Shown: piece by piece, positions 8,587 through 16,436 of the stretch
Numbering within the stretch: the first letter of the stretch is position 1
Layout of the letters: the number at the start of each line of letters is the position of its first letter
Origin: Streptomyces djakartensis
Lineage (GTDB): Bacteria; Actinomycetota; Actinomycetes; Streptomycetales; Streptomycetaceae
Reading direction: 5' to 3'
Length of the DNA stretch: 64,000 nt
Assembly: GCF_014651075.1 (NCBI RefSeq)
Contig: NZ_BMWE01000019.1
Span: forward strand, 62,001 to 126,000
Made by a program: the position numbers and the translations under genes
Notes under the pieces: model-generated
Told to the model about the DNA's origin: nothing
The model's input: only the letters and a program-made list of their open reading frames with translations
The model's database searches: none

Positions 8587-11025
8587 TCAGTCCGCCGACA
8601 GGGCCTGTTCCGCCCAGATCGTCTTGCCGTGGTACGTGTGGCGGGTGCCCCATCGCTCGCACAGCTGGGCGACCAGCATGAGGCCGCGCCCTCCCTCGTC
8701 GTAGACGCGAGCGCGGCGCAGGTGCGGTGCCGTGCTGCTGGCGTCGGAGACTTCGCAGATGAGGTTGCGGTCGAGGATCAGGCGCAGCTGCAGGGGCGGC
8801 TCGCCGTACCGGATGGCGTTCGTGACCAGTTCGCTGATGACCAGCTCGGTGACGTACGCCGACTCCTCCAGACCCCACTCCTTGAGCTGCCGGTTCGCGC
8901 TGTCGCGGATCTCGGCCACCGCGGACGGTTCCGGCCGTACGTCCCAGGTGGCCACGTGGGCCGTGTCCAGGACGTGTGTGCGGGCCAGGAGCAGCGCCAC
9001 GTCGTCCGCGGGCCGGGCCGGGAGAACGTCCCGCAGGACGGTGTCGCAGGCGCTCTCCAGGGACGTGTCCGACCTGACCAGCGCCTGCAGCAGGAGGGCC
9101 ACGCCGTCGTCGATGTCGCGGCCCCGGGCCTCGATCAGGCCGTCGGTGTACAGCGCCAGCAGGCTGCCCTCGGGCAACTCGATCTCGGCCGCCTCGAACG
9201 GCAGGCCGCCGAGTCCCAGCGGGGGGCCGGCGGGCAGCTCGAGGACACGAGCCTCGCCGTCCGGGGTGAGCAGCACCGGCTCCGGATGGCCGGCGCGGGC
9301 CAGGGTGCAGCGCCGGGAGACCGGGTCGTACACGGCGTACAGGCAGGTGGTGCCGGTGTCGGGGGCGGCGCCGGGCGTGCCGTCGGTCTCCGCCGACAGC
9401 CGGTTGACCAGGTCGTCCAGATGTGTCAGCAGCTCGTCGGGAGGCAGGTCGACGTCGGCGAGGGTGCGTACGGCGGTCCGCAGCCGTCCCATGGCGGCGG
9501 AGGCCTGGATGCCGTGGCCGACGACGTCGCCGACGACCAGGGCCACGCGGGCGCCGGAGAGGGGGATGACGTCGAACCAGTCGCCGCCCACACCGACCTG
9601 CGCGCTGGCCGGCAGATAGCGGGAGGCGACTTCCACGGCGGGCTGCCGGGGCAGTCGCTGCGGCAGCAGGCTGCTCTGCAGGGTCAGCGCGGTGTCACGC
9701 TCACGGGTGTAGCGGCGGGCGTTGTCGATGCTCAGGGCGGCCCGGGCGGTGATCTCCTGGGCCAGCAGCAGATCGTCCTGCTCGAAGGGCTCGGGACGGC
9801 GGTGGCGGGAGAAGGTGGCCACGCCGAGAGTGATGCCGCGGGCGCTCATCGGCACCGCCAGCACCGAGTGGAAGCCGAAGCGCCGCACGCGTTCCGCCCG
9901 GTCAGGGGCCAGGTCCGCCCATCGGTCCACCCCGTCCGATGTGATCTGATGGATCAGTGGCTGTCCGGCGACCAGGCATTCGGCCGCGGGCGAGGTGCTC
10001 GGGTAGGTGGCGACCTCGCCCAACGGGACCACGGCCTCGGGGCAGCCCGGCAGCACCGACTGGTTGGCCACTCGCCGCAGCAGGACCGGGCTGGGGAGTG
10101 TCACGGCCCGCAGTTCCCGGTCGTCCTCGATGTCGGGAAGCAGATCCACCGTGACGAAGTCGGCAAGGTGCCCGGCGGCGACGTCGGCCATTTCCTGGGC
10201 GGTGCGGGCCAGGTCGAGGGTGGTGCCGATGCGGACGCCGGCCTCGGCGACCAGGGCGAGCCGCTGCCGGGCCTGGTGCTGTTCGGTCATGTCGTGCGCG
10301 GACAGCAGCACCCCGCGCACCACCCCGTGGTCGTCGTTCACCGGCGCCAGGGACACCGACCACACACTCTCGTGATCATGGCCGGCCAACTGCAGGGACG
10401 CCCTCAGGTGCTGCTGTTCGCCGCTGCTGAGGACCTTCAGCATCAGCTCTTCGGTGCGTTCGCCCTGCGGGTCGAGAATGAGCTCCGACACCCGCAGCCC
10501 CCGCATCTCCGCCTCGGAGAGTCCCATCACGCGTTCCATGTCGGCGTTTGCCCTGAGCAGCCGCAGCCGGGTGTCGTACAGGGCGGTGGTGCACGGCGAC
10601 TGGGTGAGCGACCAGCCGATCAGGACGTCCTCGTCGAACTCGGCACGGGTGCGTGCCACCGGTGAGACCAGCAACCACTCATGGGCGTCGCCGTCGGTTC
10701 TCCGGTTCCGCTCACGGCGGTGCGCCAGCAAGGTCACCGGGAGGACATGTCCGTCGCGGTGTCTCAGGGTCGCCGTACCGTTCCACCGCCGCATCCCGTC
10801 GAGGGATCGCAATTCGCGGGCGGGAGCTTCCCCGGCGAGCAGCACGGCCGCCGGGCGGCCGACGATCTCCGATGCCGGGTAGCCCACCAGACGGTGTGCG
10901 CCTTCGCTCCACCCGGTCACCGTGCCGCGCGCGTCCACGACGGCCCGGGCCGTGGCCGTGTCGTCGACGACCGGTACCGACTGCGGGCCCGTCCCGTCGT
11001 TTCCGGTCGTTCCTCGTCGCGGCAT
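8587..11025 (-). CDS. PAS-PAS-GAF-SpoIIE (PP2C) phosphatase with C-terminal HATPase domain
   Basis: Signalling protein of 812 residues. Two PAS-like segments (about 20-130 and 140-260) and a GAF domain (about 270-430) precede a SpoIIE-type PP2C phosphatase (GGDWFDV, GDVVGHG). The C-terminal GHKL ATPase has an N-box (ELVTNAIRYG), a G1 motif (CEVSD) and a G2-like DEGGRGLML. In Streptomyces such proteins act in partner-switching circuits, dephosphorylating anti-anti-sigma factors while the HATPase part resembles anti-sigma kinases. I chose the ATG at 11025 because AGGACG sits about 7 bases upstream; an earlier in-frame ATG at 11073 has no ribosome site. No membrane segment is visible, so it is probably cytosolic. 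It lies upstream of the exporter operon but reads in the same direction with a 233-bp gap, so it is probably separate. Confidence 0.9.
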   Translation of the reverse strand: MPRRGTTGNDGTGPQSVPVVDDTATARAVVDARGTVTGWSEGAHRLVGYPASEIVGRPAAVLLAGEAPARELRSLDGMRRWNGTATLRHRDGHVLPVTLLAHRRERNRRTDGDAHEWLLVSPVARTRAEFDEDVLIGWSLTQSPCTTALYDTRLRLLRANADMERVMGLSEAEMRGLRVSELILDPQGERTEELMLKVLSSGEQQHLRASLQLAGHDHESVWSVSLAPVNDDHGVVRGVLLSAHDMTEQHQARQRLALVAEAGVRIGTTLDLARTAQEMADVAAGHLADFVTVDLLPDIEDDRELRAVTLPSPVLLRRVANQSVLPGCPEAVVPLGEVATYPSTSPAAECLVAGQPLIHQITSDGVDRWADLAPDRAERVRRFGFHSVLAVPMSARGITLGVATFSRHRRPEPFEQDDLLLAQEITARAALSIDNARRYTRERDTALTLQSSLLPQRLPRQPAVEVASRYLPASAQVGVGGDWFDVIPLSGARVALVVGDVVGHGIQASAAMGRLRTAVRTLADVDLPPDELLTHLDDLVNRLSAETDGTPGAAPDTGTTCLYAVYDPVSRRCTLARAGHPEPVLLTPDGEARVLELPAGPPLGLGGLPFEAAEIELPEGSLLALYTDGLIEARGRDIDDGVALLLQALVRSDTSLESACDTVLRDVLPARPADDVALLLARTHVLDTAHVATWDVRPEPSAVAEIRDSANRQLKEWGLEESAYVTELVISELVTNAIRYGEPPLQLRLILDRNLICEVSDASSTAPHLRRARVYDEGGRGLMLVAQLCERWGTRHTYHGKTIWAEQALSAD

Positions 11026-11089
11026 CGCGCTCGTCCTGCCTGTAGCAAGCACGGGCCCGACGTGGCACACCATCGGACCGACATGGCAT

Positions 11090-11135
11090 GAACTTCAGTA
11101 TAATCATGAAAATTGGAATAAATATCCTCTTAGAC
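11090..11135 (-). promoter_or_regulatory. AT-rich island with consensus -10, candidate promoter of the PAS/SpoIIE gene
   Basis: About 45 bases of strikingly AT-rich sequence in a very GC-rich region. On the minus strand it holds a perfect TATACT (11097-11102) about 72 bases upstream of the ATG at 11025. The same bases contain TATAAT on the plus strand. No good TTGACA lies at the right spacing. It also coincides with the end of the YcnI-like gene. Confidence 0.45.
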
Positions 11136-11870
11136 GGTGCCGTCCCCGGACCGGCTCCGACGGCTGTTGAGCCACCAGGCGCCGACGCCGCCCAGGACGA
11201 GGACGACCGCGCCGATGCCCACGGGCACGGCTGTGGACATGCCGTCACCCTCGGCGTCCTTCGCCACCGGCTCCGCGGACGGCCGGTCGGCGCGCTCACT
11301 GGAGGCCGTTCCCGTGGACGGGGCTGGAGTCTTCGGCTTCTCCGTGGGGCCGGGGCTCACGAGTTCGGCGCCCGGTGCGGCGGCCTTCAGCTTCAGGCGC
11401 GGCGCGGGATGGCCGTGCCCGTGCCCGTCCCCCTCGGCTTCCTCCTCGAGCTGGATCCAGCGGTCGGTCCTGCCGTCGCTGTAGGTCTGCAGGGTCTTGA
11501 AGACCAGTTCCCTCGCGTCGGGCAGCTGCCGCACCGTCACGACGTGTTCGGCGTCCTCGCCCGCGGCCAGCTTCGGCCCGGACACCGTGTAACCACGGCC
11601 GGTCGGGGCGAACTTCCAGCCCTCGGGGCCTTTCTCGTACGTGACGTCCCGCGGGGTGATGCCCTTGGGCAGGACGACCTCCAGCTTGCTGATCCCGGCC
11701 GTGGAGGACTCCGACTCGGCGGAGAAGGTCAGCGCGACGTTCCGGTCGAGCGCCCGGGCGCCGTCCGCTTCCACCTCCGCGTGTGCCGCGGCCGGTCCCG
11801 CGGTGGCGACGGCGACCGCGAACGCGGCCGCGGAGAGGGCGACGGCCCTGGCGCAGGTCTTACGAGTCAT
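11130..11870 (-). CDS. YcnI-like secreted/membrane-anchored DUF1775 protein (copper-related)
   Basis: A 246-residue protein with a Sec signal peptide (about 1-30, cleaved near AAAHAEV so a His ends up at or next to the mature N-terminus), the YcnI/DUF1775 beta-sandwich (about 30-165), a His-rich GDGHGHGH stretch, a P/T-rich linker, and a C-terminal membrane anchor (AVPVGIGAVVLVLGGVGAWW) followed by basic residues. YcnI proteins bind copper through the N-terminal His and sit in copper-uptake operons, which fits the His-rich insert. The ATG at 11870 is chosen because AGGAGC lies 8 bases upstream. The next gene upstream on the strand is a His-containing membrane protein commonly paired with this family. 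Confidence 0.85.
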   Translation of the reverse strand: MTRKTCARAVALSAAAFAVAVATAGPAAAHAEVEADGARALDRNVALTFSAESESSTAGISKLEVVLPKGITPRDVTYEKGPEGWKFAPTGRGYTVSGPKLAAGEDAEHVVTVRQLPDARELVFKTLQTYSDGRTDRWIQLEEEAEGDGHGHGHPAPRLKLKAAAPGAELVSPGPTEKPKTPAPSTGTASSERADRPSAEPVAKDAEGDGMSTAVPVGIGAVVLVLGGVGAWWLNSRRSRSGDGTV

Positions 11871-12080
11871 GGAGAGCGCTCCTGTTTCTGTGACGTGCAC
11901 GCGTGTGCACTGGCATGGGGAAGCGGTCGGGCAGCGGCGGGCGCCGGCGTGGCAGACCGGCGGGCGGCGCGGCGGAACCGGTGAGGGGGTGAAGGTGAAG
12001 GGGTCGCGGCGGGGTGAACGCGTGCCGTGACGGACGGGTGTGCCGCGCCCGCTTGCGCGGCCCCGGGAAACCGGCTGCCG

Positions 12081-12743
12081 TCAGGTGACGGTCGTCCCGG
12101 CGGGCGGGGCCCGAGAGATGGTCGTGCGAGCCGGGAGAAGCCGCCGCGGCATACGGTCGGAGCGGCTCCGGGCGCGGACGCGCGGACGGTGCGGCGGTGT
12201 GGGCAGCCGGAGGAGCGGACGCAGCGGCGCCATGAGCCATCCGGGGAGCGCCCGCAGGACGCGGAACGCGGCGCGCTCACCGTGGGCGAGCCACAGGCCG
12301 CACAACAGCGCGGCCAGCAGATGCGCGGCGAGCATGCCGGTCGACGACATGCCGCCGGTGCCGTGGTCCACCGGGTGCGCGGCCACCGCGTGCCCCATCG
12401 GCCCGAGGGGGTGTACAGCAGCCGAACCGTGACTTCTCGTGTGGTCCATGACGAGCGCGCCGCCGCCGTCGGGCCCATCGGCGTGCCCGGCCGCCTGCGC
12501 CAGCGAGAACGCCGCGTGCAGCAGGGCCTGGGCGGCGACCGCGACGCATCCGACGAGGACCGGTCCGCGCTCCCGGCCGGCCAGCACCCAAGCCGTGCCG
12601 GCGGTCGCCACCGCTCCCGCGGCCATGGCCCACCGGGGCACCGCGGTCCCCGACATCATGACGTGGCCCAGGGAGGCGAGCAGCACGCAGACGGCCGCGA
12701 AGACAGCGGCTCTGAGCGCGCGAGAACACCACCCAGCGGTCAT
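12081..12743 (-). CDS. Integral membrane protein with His/Met-rich loop, YcnI partner
   Basis: A 220-residue protein with four to five hydrophobic segments (about 8-30, 36-52, 62-82, 130-150). The loop at about 85-128 is rich in His and Met (VMDHTRSHG, HPLGPMGHAVAAHPVDHGTGGM). The C-terminal tail is long and basic (Arg/Pro). It lies upstream of the YcnI-like gene on the same strand with a 210-bp gap. The metal-ligand-rich loop and the neighbour suggest copper handling, but this is inference and I cannot name the family. Confidence 0.75.
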   Translation of the reverse strand: MTAGWCSRALRAAVFAAVCVLLASLGHVMMSGTAVPRWAMAAGAVATAGTAWVLAGRERGPVLVGCVAVAAQALLHAAFSLAQAAGHADGPDGGGALVMDHTRSHGSAAVHPLGPMGHAVAAHPVDHGTGGMSSTGMLAAHLLAALLCGLWLAHGERAAFRVLRALPGWLMAPLRPLLRLPTPPHRPRVRARSRSDRMPRRLLPARTTISRAPPAGTTVT

Positions 12744-12895
12744 GGCGTCTCATCCTCGCAGTCCCGGGTCCCGCACGTCACCGGAAGGTACGGAACCGCC
12801 CCAGGTCTCCGACTCAATCCAGCGGCTGTGATCCACGACACAACCGCGCATGTGGCGCGGCCGCAGGCCAGGGCCGGTGCCGCCGCGTTCACGGC

Positions 12896-13075
12896 ATGCG
12901 CCTGGATCAGCGGACCCGGCCGAAACGGGTCCGCGCCCAGCAGGAACCCGGCGACGCTTGTGTCGCCGCGCGGCCGCGGGCGCTGCTCGCCCGGCCGGGG
13001 GTCCGCCGGCGCTGGGAGCTGACGACCGGCCGGCTGTTCATCGCCATCGGCTTCTCGATCGCCGCGGTCGCCTGA
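12896..13075 (+). CDS. Possible small protein with hydrophobic C-terminus
   Basis: A 59-codon frame beginning MRLDQRTRPKRV and ending TTGRLFIAIGFSIAAVA. About 90% of its third positions are G or C, as in real genes here, and the tail looks like a short membrane segment. I see no convincing ribosome site, and it could be the remnant of a longer membrane-protein gene. It occupies the otherwise empty space between the His-rich membrane protein and the cupin gene (12744-13100), where I see nothing else. Confidence 0.25.
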   Translation: MRLDQRTRPKRVRAQQEPGDACVAARPRALLARPGVRRRWELTTGRLFIAIGFSIAAVA

Positions 13076-13100
13076 CGCCGCTGACACCCGGCGGGCCCGG

Positions 13101-13499
13101 TCACCAGCCGGGCCTTGTCCCGATCTGCATGCCCGGGCGGCGCCGGTGGACGGTGACGTAGGACAGGCCGCCGCTGCCGGCGACCAGGCCTCGGGCGCTG
13201 CCGCGGGGCAGCCAGACCAGGCTGCCCGGGGCCAGCGGCTGCGGGTCCGCCGCACGGTCGAGGGCGCCGTCGCCGGCGACGACGAGCAGCAGCACGTCGA
13301 GGTCGGGCTCGGTGTGCGCGCCGATGCGCCCTCCGGGCGGGATGCGGACGAGGTTGGCATCGAGTTGCCGCCCCGGCTCGGCCAGCCGCCACAGGGCGCC
13401 GGCCGGAGCCGAGTCGGCGGCCATGAGCGATTCCGTGTCGCACAGCACACGCGGTTCGGGAGCGCCGTCCGCGCCGGGGGATGTCTCTGTCTCAGTCAT
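13101..13499 (-). CDS. Small cupin-fold protein
   Basis: A 132-residue single-domain protein with the cupin pattern: PPGGRIGAHTEPDLDVLLLVVAGDGAL (motif 1, with one His and acidic ligands) and a second motif around LAPGSLVWLPRGSARGLVAG. Motif 2 lacks the usual His, so metal binding may be weak or absent. These stand-alone cupins are often sensory or protective proteins of unknown substrate. The gene is monocistronic, and no function is assigned beyond the fold. Confidence 0.8.
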   Translation of the reverse strand: MTETETSPGADGAPEPRVLCDTESLMAADSAPAGALWRLAEPGRQLDANLVRIPPGGRIGAHTEPDLDVLLLVVAGDGALDRAADPQPLAPGSLVWLPRGSARGLVAGSGGLSYVTVHRRRPGMQIGTRPGW

Positions 13500-13608
13500 C
13501 GGTTGGCCACCATGCCACAGGTGCCGGTGTCACGTTTCTGTGGCTGGGGGTGGTCCTGGCCATTTCCTTCCTCGAGGGGGCCGCCGAGGCCGGGCGACCG
13601 CCCGGCTC

Positions 13609-14046
13609 TCAGCCCGGCTTCCGCTCGCCGTGGTGGCGCTGGGCGAGGCGGGCGAGGGCGACCGCGCCGAGCAGAAGACCGAAGTCACGCAACGCGATGT
13701 CGTAGAAGCCGGGGATGGTCAGCAGGTTGACGATGACGCCGGCCAGCCATCCGGCCACCAGCCAGCCCCCGAAGCGCGGGGCGAAGGCCACGGCGAGCCC
13801 CGCGAGAACCTCGACGACGCCCACGGCGTACATCGCCGCCTGGGCACTGCCCGGCACGACGTCGTCGATCCACGGCGCGAGGTAGGAGGGCCAGTCCACG
13901 AGCAGGTTGGCGAACTTGTCCAGCCCGACCAGGACCGGCGCCACGGTGAATCCGACGCGCAGGATGGCGAACGCCTGGTAGCCGGGGTCGGTGAACACGG
14001 CCCTGCGGGAGACGGCGGGGGGCGGGGTTGTGGTTGCGGACGACAT
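13609..14046 (-). CDS. DoxX-family membrane protein
   Basis: A 145-residue protein with four hydrophobic segments of the DoxX type (FAILRVGFTVAPVLVGLDKFANLL..., AMYAVGVVEVLAGLAVAF, GWLVAGWLAGVIVNLLTI, DFGLLLGAVALARLA). DoxX proteins are small inner-membrane proteins linked to redox or thiol stress. The ATG at 14046 has AAAGGTGG upstream. It is divergent from the SufR-like regulator, and the shared 26-bp inverted repeat (14060-14085) lies directly upstream, so control by that regulator is likely. Confidence 0.88.
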   Translation of the reverse strand: MSSATTTPPPAVSRRAVFTDPGYQAFAILRVGFTVAPVLVGLDKFANLLVDWPSYLAPWIDDVVPGSAQAAMYAVGVVEVLAGLAVAFAPRFGGWLVAGWLAGVIVNLLTIPGFYDIALRDFGLLLGAVALARLAQRHHGERKPG

Positions 14047-14059
14047 GACGCCCACCTTT

Positions 14060-14085
14060 CTATTGACAACTCTCACTGTCGATAG
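14060..14085. promoter_or_regulatory. Inverted-repeat operator between DoxX gene and SufR-like regulator
   Basis: CTATTGACA-N8-TGTCGATAG: 9-bp arms with one mismatch. It lies 14 bases upstream of the DoxX ATG and about 40 bases upstream of the -10 of the divergent regulator. It is the natural candidate binding site for that winged-helix regulator. Confidence 0.65.
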
Positions 14086-14123
14086 AAGCGCGGGCCCGGT
14101 CTTTAGTCAAGGGCCGTGGGTTT

Positions 14124-14129
14124 TACACT
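14124..14129 (+). promoter_or_regulatory. Candidate -10 element (TACACT) for leaderless regulator mRNA
   Basis: TACACT ends 7 bases before the GTG at 14137, the spacing at which transcription would start on the GTG itself. It argues against the in-frame GTG at 14116, which lies upstream of this -10. Confidence 0.4.
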
Positions 14130-14136
14130 GGTGTTC

Positions 14137-14877
14137 GTGGACCAGGAAGAAGGACCCGACCGCGACGTCTCCGCGGTCGCCGCTCTGGACGAGCCGACCC
14201 GCAGGCGGCTGTACGACCACGTCGTGCGCCAGCCGGGGCCCGTCAGTCGCGACGAGGCGGCCGGCGCCCTCGGGCTGGCACGTCGGACCGCGGCGTTCCA
14301 TCTGGACCGCCTGGCGGACGAGTCGCTCCTCGACGTCGTCTATGAGCGGCGCAGCGGCCGTACCGGTCCGGGAGCCGGCAGGCCGGCCAAGCTGTACAAG
14401 CGCTCGGCCAAGCAGGTCGCCGTCAGCCTGCCCGAGCGGCACTACGAGCTGGCCGGGCGGCTCCTCGCCCAGGCCGTGGAGGAATCGGAGGCCACCGGGG
14501 AACCGGTCCGGGCCGTGTTGCACAGCAAGGCCCACGAGCTCGGTGCCCAGCTCGCCGGCCGGAGCGACTCGGGCGTGCTCGACCTGCTGGAGCGGTACGG
14601 CTTCGAGCCGCGCTCGCAGGGTGACGCGATCGTGCTGGGCAACTGCCCCTTCCACACGCTCGCCCGCGCACACACCGAGACGGTCTGCGGCATGAACCTC
14701 CACCTGCTCCGCGGTGCCCTCGAGGGTCTCGGCCAGAACGGTCTCCAGGCCTGCCTGGCCCCGGGTCCCGGCTACTGCTGTGTGCGCTTGGAACCTGCCT
14801 CCGCGCCGGGCAACCCGTCCCGCTCGCCCGGCGTCTCTCCTGGCGAGCGGGACGGGTATACGCCTACGACCATGTGA
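14137..14877 (+). CDS. SufR/COG2345-type winged-helix regulator with C-terminal Cys cluster
   Basis: A 246-residue transcription factor. The N-terminal winged helix (about 8-90: TRRRLYDHVV, VSRDEAAGALGLARRTAAFHLDRL) resembles ArsR/SufR families. The C-terminal part has Cys residues spaced as in Fe-S-binding COG2345 proteins: GNCPFH, TVCGMN, QACLAP and YCCVRL. I infer a redox- or NO-sensitive Fe-S cluster that controls DNA binding. The GTG at 14137 is preferred because of the -10 at 14124-14129 (a leaderless message); the GTG at 14116 is an alternative. It is divergent from a DoxX gene, with a likely operator between them. The EF-hand gene follows 11 bases downstream. Confidence 0.85.
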   Translation: MDQEEGPDRDVSAVAALDEPTRRRLYDHVVRQPGPVSRDEAAGALGLARRTAAFHLDRLADESLLDVVYERRSGRTGPGAGRPAKLYKRSAKQVAVSLPERHYELAGRLLAQAVEESEATGEPVRAVLHSKAHELGAQLAGRSDSGVLDLLERYGFEPRSQGDAIVLGNCPFHTLARAHTETVCGMNLHLLRGALEGLGQNGLQACLAPGPGYCCVRLEPASAPGNPSRSPGVSPGERDGYTPTTM

Positions 14878-14888
14878 CGGGGACGACG

Positions 14889-15143
14889 ATGAGTGACAAG
14901 GCTCGCAGACTGTTCGAGGCGCTGGACCTCGACCACGACGGGGTGCTCACCCGGGAAGAGGTGATCGTCGCCCTGCGGACGAAGGGGCCGTCCCTGGCCG
15001 CCTCCGGCGTCGTGCCGTTCTGGGGAGTGCAGGACGTCGAAGCGTCCTCCGCGTTCTTCGACACCGCCGACCAGAACGGGGACGCGGTACTGACCCTGGA
15101 GGAGTTCAGCGCGGTGGTGGACCGCCGGTTCGGCTGGAGCTGA
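14889..15143 (+). CDS. Two-EF-hand calcium-binding protein
   Basis: An 84-residue acidic protein with two EF-hand loops: DLDHDGVLTREE (about residues 13-24) and DQNGDAVLTLEE (about 60-71). Each has acidic or Asn ligands at positions 1, 3 and 5 and Glu at 12. Small calmodulin-like proteins of this kind (calerythrin/CabC type) are common in Streptomyces and buffer or sense Ca2+. It starts 11 bases after the regulator stop, so it is probably co-transcribed. The ATG preceded by GGGGACG is chosen; an upstream GTG would overlap the regulator stop. Confidence 0.88.
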   Translation: MSDKARRLFEALDLDHDGVLTREEVIVALRTKGPSLAASGVVPFWGVQDVEASSAFFDTADQNGDAVLTLEEFSAVVDRRFGWS

Positions 15144-15444
15144 CCCGGAGGAGGCCCATGCCGCGGGCGTCCCGGGTCTGTCGGCTGCCGGATGACCCGC
15201 TGAAGGACAGGGGGTGCGGGCGAGTTGGAGGCCGTGGCCGATCAGGGGGAGTCCGCCGGGACCGTGCGGGTGGGGGCGTCGCGGGAGCGTTCATGGCCGG
15301 TTTTACTCCCTGTCAGGGCGACACACGGTCGACGCATGCCCACTGCGCGGATCAGGAATCCCGCCCTCCGATGATCAGTGCGTCACAGCCGGTTGACGGG
15401 ACCCGGGGCGGGTAGGAGGCCCGTCTCATGACCGGAGGTGGCGC
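15144..15444. other. Intergenic region, no gene seen
   Basis: About 300 bases between the EF-hand gene and the F420-type oxidoreductase. It holds no frame with convincing coding bias and no clear hairpin. Only the GGAGG ribosome site of the next gene is clear, at its 3' end. Confidence 0.5.
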
Positions 15445-16308
15445 ATGGACATCGGCATCGGCCTTCCCAACACCGTTCCCGGGACCGAGGGTTCGGTCCT
15501 CGTGGAGTGGGCCCGGCGGGCCGAGGAGGCGGGGTTCAGTACGCTCGGCACCATCGGGCGGCTGGTGTACCCGGGGTATGAGGAGCTGGTCGCGCTGAGT
15601 GCGGCGGCGGCGGTCACCAGCCGGATCCGGCTGACCACGAGTGTGCTGCTGGGACCGCTGTACGCGAACACCGCGCTGCTGGCGAAGCAGGCGGCCTCGA
15701 TCGACCGGCTGTCCGCGGGGCGGTTCGTGCTCGGTGTGGGGCTGGGCGGACGCGACGACGACTATGCCGCGAGCGGACTGCCCACCGAGGGCCGCGGGCG
15801 TCGGCTGGAGGAGCAGCTGACGGAGATGAAACGCGTCTGGTCGGGCGAGGAACGAGGCTATGCCGGGGCGATCGGGCCGACACCCGTGCGCGAGGGCGGT
15901 CCTGAACTCATCCTGGGAGGTGGAACCCCGGCCGGATTCCGGCGTGTGGCACGGCTGGCCGACGGCTGGATCATGGGCGGTGGCACGCCGGAGATGTTCG
16001 CGGAGGCCTCGGCCGGCGTCGATGCCGCGTGGAAGGAGGCGGGGCGGGCCGGAGCGCCGCGCAAGCTGGCGCTGGCCTATTTCGCGCTCGGCCCGGACGC
16101 CCGGGCGCACGCGGACGGTTACCTCCGGGACTACTACGGTTTCCTCGGTGACACGGCCGCGCAGATCGCGGCGGGTGCCGCGGTGAGCGCAAAGATGGTC
16201 GCGGCGTATGCCGACTCGTACGCCGCCGCCGGCTGTGACGAGCTCGTCTTCGTGCCCGCGGCGTCGGGGCTCGAGCAGGTGGGGCTGCTCGCCGAGGCGA
16301 CCGGCTGA
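15445..16308 (+). CDS. LLM-class (F420-dependent type) flavin oxidoreductase
   Basis: A 287-residue luciferase-like TIM-barrel protein: MDIGIGLPNTVPGTEG at the N-terminus, TSRIRLTTSVLLGPLYANTALLAKQAASIDRLSAGRFVLGVGLGGRDDDYAASG in the middle, and an LADGWIMGGGTPEMFAE segment near the C-terminus. In actinomycetes this subgroup usually uses F420H2, although FMN cannot be excluded. The substrate is unknown. GGAGGTGGCGC precedes the ATG. It is monocistronic and convergent with the secreted protease, with a strong hairpin between them. It is unrelated in detail to the natural-product monooxygenase domain encoded at 1-3858. Confidence 0.88.
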   Translation: MDIGIGLPNTVPGTEGSVLVEWARRAEEAGFSTLGTIGRLVYPGYEELVALSAAAAVTSRIRLTTSVLLGPLYANTALLAKQAASIDRLSAGRFVLGVGLGGRDDDYAASGLPTEGRGRRLEEQLTEMKRVWSGEERGYAGAIGPTPVREGGPELILGGGTPAGFRRVARLADGWIMGGGTPEMFAEASAGVDAAWKEAGRAGAPRKLALAYFALGPDARAHADGYLRDYYGFLGDTAAQIAAGAAVSAKMVAAYADSYAAAGCDELVFVPAASGLEQVGLLAEATG

Positions 16309-16377
16309 TCCGGCGACACGCGGTCATGCGGCGGTCAGGGAGGGGCCGGTTGGCCGTCGCCCGAGCGACCGGGAGCC

Positions 16378-16420
16378 GGGCCGGGCCCCTCCCCCACCGC
16401 TCCGGGGAGGGACCCGGCCC
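16378..16420. terminator. Hairpin between convergent genes
   Basis: 17-bp stem with one mismatch and a 9-base loop, between the oxidoreductase and the protease gene. Both arms are C/G-rich without a T-tract, as usual in Streptomyces. Confidence 0.65.
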
Positions 16421-16436
16421 CTGGCCGGCCGGTGGC

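Noticed and set aside
8383-10665. Plus-strand open frame of ~760 codons opposite the PAS/SpoIIE gene
   Set aside because: No motifs, and the minus-strand frame carries PAS, GAF, PP2C and HATPase signatures.
11026-11073. ATG at 11073 as start of the PAS/SpoIIE gene
   Set aside because: No ribosome site; the ATG at 11025 has one at proper spacing.
14063-14068. TTGACA as -35 of the regulator gene
   Set aside because: No -10 at 16-18 bases; the hexamer is part of the inverted repeat, and TACACT further downstream is too far away.
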